From contig JAAYAW010000052.1 in the NCBI GenBank assembly GCA_012719135.1, positions 1-59,970 of the forward strand: DNA of 59,970 nt. Direction: 5' to 3'. This document shows, piece by piece, positions 54,226-59,970 of the stretch (position 1 is the first letter of the stretch; each line of letters starts with the position of its first letter). Both the position numbers and the translations under genes were made by a program. The DNA comes from Chloroflexota bacterium. GTDB lineage: Bacteria; Chloroflexota; Anaerolineae; UBA1429. The notes below the pieces were generated by a model. The model did not search any database, was not told the origin of the DNA, and worked only from the letters and a program-made list of their open reading frames with translations.

Positions 54226-55489
54226 GCTGCTCCTGCTAACCCACAGATACCCGTATCCCCCCGGGGAGGAGTTTCTCGAAGCAGAGCTACCCTATCTGGC
54301 CAGGGCGTTCGACCATGTGGACGTTGTCCCAACCGGTCTCGACCCGGCGAACGCCCGTCCAGCGCCCATCCTTCCGCCGGGCTGCTCACTGCGCACAGAT
54401 ATCGCCCTCGCGATCAGTGCAGCCGACGCGGATCTCACCGTGTCCTCGCGGATGGGGAGACTACTAAACGCACAAGCCTTTCGGCTGTTTGCCGCCGATC
54501 TGCCGCGGGCCCTCACAGCAGGGGCCGATTCCGCACGAAAGCTCACGAGGTACGTTGCCCGCGCCATCCTGATCGGTCGCGTGTTGCGGGGCGCCTATCC
54601 GCTCCCACTGTCCGAGGACTGCCTGGTGTACAGCTACTGGTTGGGCGCAGAGGCTCTGGCGGCTGCCCTGGCTCTTCCAAGTGCTACCCTCGTTGCCAGG
54701 GCCCATGGAGGCGATCTGTACGAGGATCGTCGCAACCCACCCTATCTCCCGCTGCAACACGAGACGATCACGAGGCTCGACCGGCTGTATGCGATATCGA
54801 ACCACGGTCGTCTCCACCTTCACAGGCGTTACCCTGATCTCGCTCACAAGGTTCACTTATCTCGTCTGGGAGTCCCGTCGCCGGCAGGGCGTGCGGTCCA
54901 ATCCACTGACGGCGTAGGCCGAATCCTCTCCTGCGCCTATGTGCGTTCGGAAAAGCGCCTGGATCTCCTGATAGAGGCCCTCCGCCTGTGCCAGGACCCC
55001 ATCGAGTGGACGCACATCGGTTCCGGCCCCGATCTTGACCGTATCCAGCAGCTGGCTTTGCAGCTGCCGTCGCACGTCCGGGCATGCTTCACCGGCCAAC
55101 TCTGTCATTCGCAGGTTATCGACTACTATGGAGGGCATGCGGTCGATCTTTTTGTATCATGCAGTATCGCGGAAGGGCTCCCAGTGACGATCATGGAGGC
55201 CATGAGCTTTGGGGTGCCGATTCTGGCAACGGGGGTCGGCGGGGTCCCCGAACTGGTGGATGACACCAATGGGTGCCTGCTCGATCCGGCAGCTTCCCCT
55301 GACACAATCGCAGCCGCGCTGACAAGGTTGCTCCGGCAGGGGCCGGAGACTCGTGGGATGCTGTCGGATGCCAGCGTTGCCCGCTGGCGCGACCTGGTGG
55401 ATGCAAACACCCAGTTCCCGCTGTTTGCCGCGGATCTCATCGCGTTGCTGAGGGAGAGCACCGAGAAACGCCGCCTGGAGGTGGCATGA
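54218..55489 (+). CDS. GT4-family glycosyltransferase
   Basis: A 423-residue GT-B enzyme: N-terminal LLLTHRYPYPPGEEFLEAEL, VYSYWLGAEALAAAL, ARAHGGDLYE; donor domain ILSCAYVRSEKRLDLLIEAL, HIGSGPDLDRIQ, CSIAEGLPVTIMEAMSFGVPILATGVGGVPEL. It overlaps the dehydrogenase gene by 8 bp. Its stop is 187 bp before the flippase start used here. Confidence 0.87.
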   Translation: MARLLLLTHRYPYPPGEEFLEAELPYLARAFDHVDVVPTGLDPANARPAPILPPGCSLRTDIALAISAADADLTVSSRMGRLLNAQAFRLFAADLPRALTAGADSARKLTRYVARAILIGRVLRGAYPLPLSEDCLVYSYWLGAEALAAALALPSATLVARAHGGDLYEDRRNPPYLPLQHETITRLDRLYAISNHGRLHLHRRYPDLAHKVHLSRLGVPSPAGRAVQSTDGVGRILSCAYVRSEKRLDLLIEALRLCQDPIEWTHIGSGPDLDRIQQLALQLPSHVRACFTGQLCHSQVIDYYGGHAVDLFVSCSIAEGLPVTIMEAMSFGVPILATGVGGVPELVDDTNGCLLDPAASPDTIAAALTRLLRQGPETRGMLSDASVARWRDLVDANTQFPLFAADLIALLRESTEKRRLEVA

Positions 55490-55675
55490 GGAGTCGAACC
55501 GACCTCGGGCCCGGGATACGGACCAGGATCGGTTGCACACCTCGCGGGCGCCTGGCCACTGCTCAGCAGCATGCACCGCGCTGCGCGCCCCGCCGTCAGC
55601 ATCCCCATGCAGAACTGGGGCTTTGGTGCCGGCGCGATGGCTGGCCGATTCGCACACGCACGCAAGGGCGGCGGC

Positions 55676-57061
55676 ATGTCCACTAGGCCTAGCGCGGCGC
55701 TGAACCTCAGACAGGTCGGTACGGCCAGCGGGATCACCATGCTGCGCCAGGCGGTAGCTATGGGCATCGCCTTTGTCAGCTCGGTGTTGCTCGCCCGCGT
55801 TCTCGGGCCCGAAGGCAAGGGGATATACGGTGTCGCCCTGCTCCTGCCGAGCACAGCCACCACGCTGGTGAACCTCGGCATCGCCCCGGCGACGGTCTAC
55901 TATGTGGCACGGGGCGACTTTAGCCCACGGCAGGTTGCCGGCAACGCCATCCGCATGAGCATCATGCTCAGCGCCCTGGCCATAGCGCTGTCCTTGGCCG
56001 TCACCGCCTTCGCATCGGATACGCTCTTCCCCGCAGTGCCCGTCCATCTGCTCCGCATAAGCCTTCTCTACATCCCTTTCGCGCTCGGAAACCTGTATCT
56101 GCTTTCGATCATCCAGGGACTACAGGACTTTGGTACGTACAACCTGATTGCGGTAACCTCTCAGGCATGCACGCTGGCCATCACGATTCTGCTGGTGTGC
56201 GTCCTGAACCTGGGCGTGGCCGGCGCCCTGGTGGGCTTTTCCACAGGCCACCTGGCGGGCATATTGGCCACCATCTACACGCTCAAGCTGCGGCCACGCC
56301 TCACGGGTCGCCTGCGCATCTGGGTGGGTGGAGACTATGTGCGCAAGGTGCTGTCGTACGGTTTGCGAGCGCACCTCTCCAATGTGATCACCTTCCTCAC
56401 CAACCATGCCGACCTGTTTCTGGTGAACCTGTACCGGAATCCGGCGGAAGCTGGCATCTATACCCTGGCCGTGGGGCTCGCAGAGAGGCTCTCGATCGTG
56501 TCCTCCTCGGCCAGCACCGTGATGCTTCCACGGATTTCGGAACTGGAGGGCTCCGAGCATCTGCGTCAGGAGCTAACGCCCATCGTCGCCAGGCACGTAT
56601 TCCTCGTAACGCTCGTTCTCTCTCTCCTGGCGGCATTGGGCGCTCGCCTCTTTGTTCGATTGATATACGGCGAGGCCTTTGAGAGTGCGGCGCTCGTCTT
56701 TGCCGCTCTGGTGCCCAGCACTGTGTTCCACAGCCTTTCCAGGGTACTCAGCAGCGACATCGCCGGAAGGGGCCGCCCCCAGATCAACGCACGCATCGCC
56801 GCGGTGCAGATGGCTGTGACGATCGCCCTGGATTTTGTGTTGATCCCCGCCTTCGGGATACTGGGCGCAGCCATGGCCTCATCCATCGCCACGACCGTGA
56901 GCACCCTGATCAAGACCATCTACTACACAACGTCGTTCGGAATCACGTGGAGAGCGCTATTCGTATTCACAAAGGATGACGTCGAGCGCTTGGGCCGCAT
57001 CGCAAGGGTCCAGGGAGCGGCGCTGATCGATAGAGTGCGTCGCGTGCTCGGTCGTCGTTGA
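55676..57061 (+). CDS. Oligosaccharide flippase (Wzx/MATE-like)
   Basis: A membrane protein of about 461 residues with about 12-14 helices. The opening FVSSVLLARVLGPEGKGIYGVALL is typical of polysaccharide flippases. It moves the undecaprenyl-linked repeat across the inner membrane. The start is taken as the ATG of MSTRPSAAL with GGGCGGCGG upstream; ATGs at 55571 and 55607 are possible but give an odd hydrophilic extension. It is followed by a glycosyltransferase starting 66 bp later. Confidence 0.88.
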   Translation: MSTRPSAALNLRQVGTASGITMLRQAVAMGIAFVSSVLLARVLGPEGKGIYGVALLLPSTATTLVNLGIAPATVYYVARGDFSPRQVAGNAIRMSIMLSALAIALSLAVTAFASDTLFPAVPVHLLRISLLYIPFALGNLYLLSIIQGLQDFGTYNLIAVTSQACTLAITILLVCVLNLGVAGALVGFSTGHLAGILATIYTLKLRPRLTGRLRIWVGGDYVRKVLSYGLRAHLSNVITFLTNHADLFLVNLYRNPAEAGIYTLAVGLAERLSIVSSSASTVMLPRISELEGSEHLRQELTPIVARHVFLVTLVLSLLAALGARLFVRLIYGEAFESAALVFAALVPSTVFHSLSRVLSSDIAGRGRPQINARIAAVQMAVTIALDFVLIPAFGILGAAMASSIATTVSTLIKTIYYTTSFGITWRALFVFTKDDVERLGRIARVQGAALIDRVRRVLGRR

Positions 57062-57126
57062 CGGGCACGGCGCCAGAGCGCCGCTACCCACCTCCGCATG
57101 ATGATTGCCGAGCCAAGGAGGCGGAG

Positions 57127-58269
57127 TTGCATATCGCTATCCTGTCTTTCACGGATCTTGCCAGGGACCAACGGGTGAACCGGCAGATACGCTTCCTCGC
57201 GGAGCGGCACCGGGTGACGGCCATTGGTGGCGCATCGCCCAACGTGCCCGGTGTCGATTTCGTGCCCGCCTCAATTCTGCCCAGATCCGTCGTGGGCCGG
57301 GCCGTAACGGTGGCACAGATGCTCCTCAAACTGGAAGATAGTCGCCCGATGGTCGATCGCTTTGGCAGAGAGGTCCTGGCGAGGCTCGAGGCGCTGGACG
57401 CGGACCTGTTCGTCGCCAACGACCTTGAACCGCTTCCGCTGGCTCTGTCGGTCGCCAAGGGACGCCCCGTTGTCCTGGACGCTCACGAATACTACCCGCG
57501 ACGGTATGAAGATCGCCTGAGTTGGCGCTACCTGAGGAACCCGTACAACGCGTGGCTATGCCAGAGGCTCTTTCCCCGGACGGACGCCGTGATGACTGTG
57601 TGCCAGGGACTCGCCGAGCAATACGATTGCGATACCGGCATTCGTCCCCTCGTTATCACCAACGCACCGGAGCATGCGGACCTCTGCCCCGTCTACCGCA
57701 AGAACGGCGAGCCAATTCGGATGGTGTACCATGGGCTCGCCAGTACGTCGCGGCGGATTGAGGAAACCATGGCGCTCATGGCCTACCTGGACGGGAGATT
57801 CTCTCTCGACATGTACCTCGTTCCCGGGGACGAGGCATACATTTCCCGTTTACGTCGGCTGGCCGAGAAGGATACGCGGATCACGGTCTGCGAGCCCATG
57901 CCGGCGGATGAGATCATTTCGCGGACGCACGGGTACGACATTGGCGTCTTTTTGCTTCCGCCGACGAGTTTCTCCTACCTTCACGCCCTGCCGAACAAGT
58001 TCTTTGAGTTTGTCCAGGCGCGTCTGGCCGTAGCGGTCGGCCCTTCGCCCGAGATGGCCTCGCTCGTGCATCAGTTCGACCTGGGAGTCGTGGCCTCGGA
58101 TTACAGCGCGCAACGCCTGGCATCCGCACTCGTGCGCCTGGACCACGATGCAATCAACGCCTACAAAGCGCATGCCGACGCAGCGGCACGCACGCTATCC
58201 GCTGAAGCCAACAAGACCGCGCTGCTTGAACTCGTCGAGCAGGTGTTCCAGCAGGAGCGGCAGCCGTGA
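57127..58269 (+). CDS. GT4-like glycosyltransferase
   Basis: About 380 residues. Seen: AILSFTDLARDQRVNRQI at the N-terminus, FVANDLEPLPLAL, VLDAHEYYPRRYEDRLSWRY, RTDAVMTVCQGLAEQY, MVYHGLASTSRRIEETM and PNKFFEFVQARLAVAVGP. The start is judged a TTG at 57127 because AAGGAGG lies 5 bases upstream; the frame also opens at a TTG at 57058 overlapping the flippase. It has a 4-bp GTGA overlap with the next gene. Confidence 0.82.
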   Translation: MHIAILSFTDLARDQRVNRQIRFLAERHRVTAIGGASPNVPGVDFVPASILPRSVVGRAVTVAQMLLKLEDSRPMVDRFGREVLARLEALDADLFVANDLEPLPLALSVAKGRPVVLDAHEYYPRRYEDRLSWRYLRNPYNAWLCQRLFPRTDAVMTVCQGLAEQYDCDTGIRPLVITNAPEHADLCPVYRKNGEPIRMVYHGLASTSRRIEETMALMAYLDGRFSLDMYLVPGDEAYISRLRRLAEKDTRITVCEPMPADEIISRTHGYDIGVFLLPPTSFSYLHALPNKFFEFVQARLAVAVGPSPEMASLVHQFDLGVVASDYSAQRLASALVRLDHDAINAYKAHADAAARTLSAEANKTALLELVEQVFQQERQP

Positions 58270-59411
58270 AGGTGCTTTTCGCCGAGTATCTGACGTGGCA
58301 CACACCGAATAGGGTTGGCAGCCACTACTATGCCCGGCACTTTCTGCAGCTAGGGTGGGAGGTTGGCTGGCTCGGGGGTGAGTTTCACGTTTGGAACCTG
58401 GTGGGTAACCGGCCCGAGTTGCGCCGCAAGTACCCGATATGGCGGGCGGGTGGAATTCGGCATGACGATGGTGTCTGGGAGTACACCCCGTTCAAGCTGC
58501 TCCCCTTCCGCGACCTCGGTCCGTTGGGCGCGGCGGAACTGGCGTGGAAAGGCTCCCGTCTGTGTATGCCGCCTATCCGTTCCGTGCTGGCGCGCAGCGG
58601 CTTTCTACAGGCCGACCTGCTCTGGATCAGCAATCCTCAAGCCTATCCCTGGCTCGCTCGCGAGCCGGGCTATGATCGGTTCGTCTACCGTGCTGCCGAC
58701 AACCACGCCGTGCGCGAAGGCATCCCCGCATTGGTCGCTGGCATTGAGAACGAGATCGCGAAGCGCGCCGACGCGGTGTTGGTTGTCCCACCTGATTCTC
58801 TCGATCGGCTCTCGCAAGCTGCCCCCGGCCGCACGCACTATATGCCTAACGGCGTGGACCTGGCGCGTTTCGCCGGCGAGCATCCAAAGCCGCCAGAGTA
58901 CGAGGATCTGCAAGGTCCCATTGCCGTATACGTCGGCAGCATCAACTACTGGTTCGACGTCGTCCTGCTGAGTGCGGTGGCAGCAGCAAGGCCCGATATT
59001 GCCTTTGTGCTCATTGGAGAGCCGCTGATCGAAATCGGCCCTCTGCGCGAACTGGGCAACGTGCGGATCCTGGGCGCCCGCCTCCCCGAGGAGATCCCTG
59101 GCTACCTCAAACACGCGGACGTCGGGCTCTTGCCCTTTAGAGATACGCCGTCAACGCACAACATCCGCTCGCTCAAGCTGTACGAGTACGCGGCGTGCGG
59201 GCTTCCATCCATCCACTCCAGCGTTACCGCCGAGTACGCCCGGTCGCTGCCGGTACTCAGAGCCACGGACTCGGCATCGTTCAGCCAAGCCCTCGATCGC
59301 GCCCTGGAGTGGGGGCCAAGCGAACGTGAGTCCGCCCTGAGGTTTGCCGCTGCCAACAGCTGGGAAGAACGCTTCACCCGAGTGGATGCTCTCATGGAGG
59401 GCTGGTGGTAG
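58266..59411 (+). CDS. Glycosyltransferase, GT-B fold
   Basis: A 381-residue enzyme starting at a GTG that overlaps the previous stop. Seen: VGSHYYARHFLQLGWEVGWLGGE, LLWISNPQAYPWLA, VVPPDSLDRL, YMPNGVDLARF, VYVGSINYWFDVVLL, LKHADVGLLPFRDTPSTHNIRSLKLYEYAACGLP. It resembles the GT4-like family with a YVGSINYWFD loop found beside exopolysaccharide genes. Donor unknown. Confidence 0.82.
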   Translation: MKVLFAEYLTWHTPNRVGSHYYARHFLQLGWEVGWLGGEFHVWNLVGNRPELRRKYPIWRAGGIRHDDGVWEYTPFKLLPFRDLGPLGAAELAWKGSRLCMPPIRSVLARSGFLQADLLWISNPQAYPWLAREPGYDRFVYRAADNHAVREGIPALVAGIENEIAKRADAVLVVPPDSLDRLSQAAPGRTHYMPNGVDLARFAGEHPKPPEYEDLQGPIAVYVGSINYWFDVVLLSAVAAARPDIAFVLIGEPLIEIGPLRELGNVRILGARLPEEIPGYLKHADVGLLPFRDTPSTHNIRSLKLYEYAACGLPSIHSSVTAEYARSLPVLRATDSASFSQALDRALEWGPSERESALRFAAANSWEERFTRVDALMEGWW

Positions 59412-59970
59412 TGCCCTCGATCCTGTTTCTGGAGGTCCTGACGGAGATAAAGGGCGGCCAGCGGATGCTCCTGGATCTGATGCCCGCCTTCTCGGGCTGG
59501 GAGCGGCATGTCGTCGTGCCGGGGCTAGGGCCTCTTTCAGATGAGGTCGAGCGCGCGGGCGGCCTGGTTCATGTGATGCCTATGGCGCAGTACGGCCTCC
59601 TGACCAAAGGCGCGCTCGACGTGCTGGCCTTTGCGCGCGAGCTTGGCTCTCTATCGCGTCGCGTGGCCAAGCTCTCTCGGCAGCTGGGCGCGGACGTGCT
59701 GTTTGCGAACAGCTCGCGTGCCTTTGCCTGGGGAACCCTCGCCGCACAACAGGCCCGCCTGCCCATGATCTGGCAGGCACATAATCTCCTCGTCGACGCC
59801 AAGACCTTGCACCTCACCCGAACACTGGCGCGACTGCCTGCCGTTCAAAGGATCATCGGATACTCGCCAAGTGCGACGCGTCAGTTCCACACGGGCAAAG
59901 GCGCAACCGTTCCCCTCGCCGTGGATCTCACGACATACCGTCCCTCGGAGACGAACCGCTCACAGCTGCG
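59411..59970 (+). CDS. GT4-like glycosyltransferase, N-terminal part (runs off the window)
   Basis: The open frame starts at a GTG sharing a base with the previous stop (TAGTG), with GGAGGG 8 bases upstream, and continues to the window end (186 codons). Seen: SILFLEVLTEIKGGQRMLLDL, HVVVPGLGPLSDEVERAGG, VLFANSSRAFAWGTLAA and IWQAHNLLVD. These match the acceptor-side half of a GT4 glycosyltransferase. The donor domain is outside the window. Confidence 0.8.
   Translation, partial: MPSILFLEVLTEIKGGQRMLLDLMPAFSGWERHVVVPGLGPLSDEVERAGGLVHVMPMAQYGLLTKGALDVLAFARELGSLSRRVAKLSRQLGADVLFANSSRAFAWGTLAAQQARLPMIWQAHNLLVDAKTLHLTRTLARLPAVQRIIGYSPSATRQFHTGKGATVPLAVDLTTYRPSETNRSQL

Overview
The window looks like chromosomal DNA of an uncultured, GC-rich, probably anaerobic or facultative bacterium. 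I place it near Chloroflexota (Anaerolineae-like) with moderate confidence. The reasons are the bifunctional PyrF-PyrE fusion, the compact operons with 1-22 bp gene overlaps, a short acidic-N-terminus housekeeping sigma factor, a TIGR01906-type membrane protein, an oxygen-sensitive glycyl-radical enzyme and many sugar-acid enzymes. No phage, transposon, CRISPR or rRNA was seen. One tRNA-Leu(UAA) is present.

Layout. (1) 1-1618: a divergent pair, partial larE and a TauE/SafE permease. (2) 1649-6886, minus: pyrC-pyrB-pyrFE-pyrD-pyrK, de novo UMP synthesis without carAB. (3) 6997-10120, minus: xylulokinase-like kinase, exonuclease III and an SDR dehydrogenase. An unassigned 633-bp gap follows. 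(4) 10754-14423: DUF1461 membrane protein and HD hydrolase; an IscR-like Rrf2 regulator with a consensus promoter and paired repeats; a TtcA-like ATPase with a free-standing pyruvate-kinase C-terminal domain. (5) 14583-16870: DUF1537 acid-sugar kinase plus PdxA-family dehydrogenase, a four-carbon acid-sugar catabolic pair. (6) 16934-18034, minus: sigma-70 factor behind a promoter-terminator leader. (7) 18334-24552, minus: a seven-gene operon joining an ECF vitamin transporter (two ATPases, T, S) to pantothenate kinase (coaX), coaBC and a P1 peptidase. A strong intrinsic terminator lies between its promoter and first gene, which suggests transcription attenuation of a pantothenate/CoA operon. 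(8) 24853-27303: GH4 glycosidase and galactonate dehydratase. (9) 27578-33922: DUF58/DUF4129 pair, ABC exporter, O-methyltransferase, dipeptidase. (10) 34067-43184: enolase-superfamily dehydratase plus UxuA mannonate dehydratase, class III CoA transferase, tRNA-Leu, a glycosyltransferase, and an inositol set iolD-iolE-iolG. (11) 43314-59970: exopolysaccharide region with a priming glycosyl-phosphotransferase, Wbp-like UDP-sugar enzymes, Wzx-type flippase and several glycosyltransferases. It is interrupted by an M20 hydrolase, a DUF5060/DUF4038 glycoside hydrolase and a glycyl-radical enzyme.

How it works together: the catabolic genes point to life on plant-derived sugars, uronates, aldonates and inositol. 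The pyr and coa operons supply UMP (also needed for UDP-sugars) and CoA, and the right end builds a surface polysaccharide containing an N-acetylated uronic acid sugar. The observations most worth testing are the attenuator before the ECF/CoA operon, the sigma-factor leader RNA, the twin repeats at the Rrf2 promoter, the Wbp set lacking an aminotransferase, and the glycyl-radical enzyme with no activase beside it.
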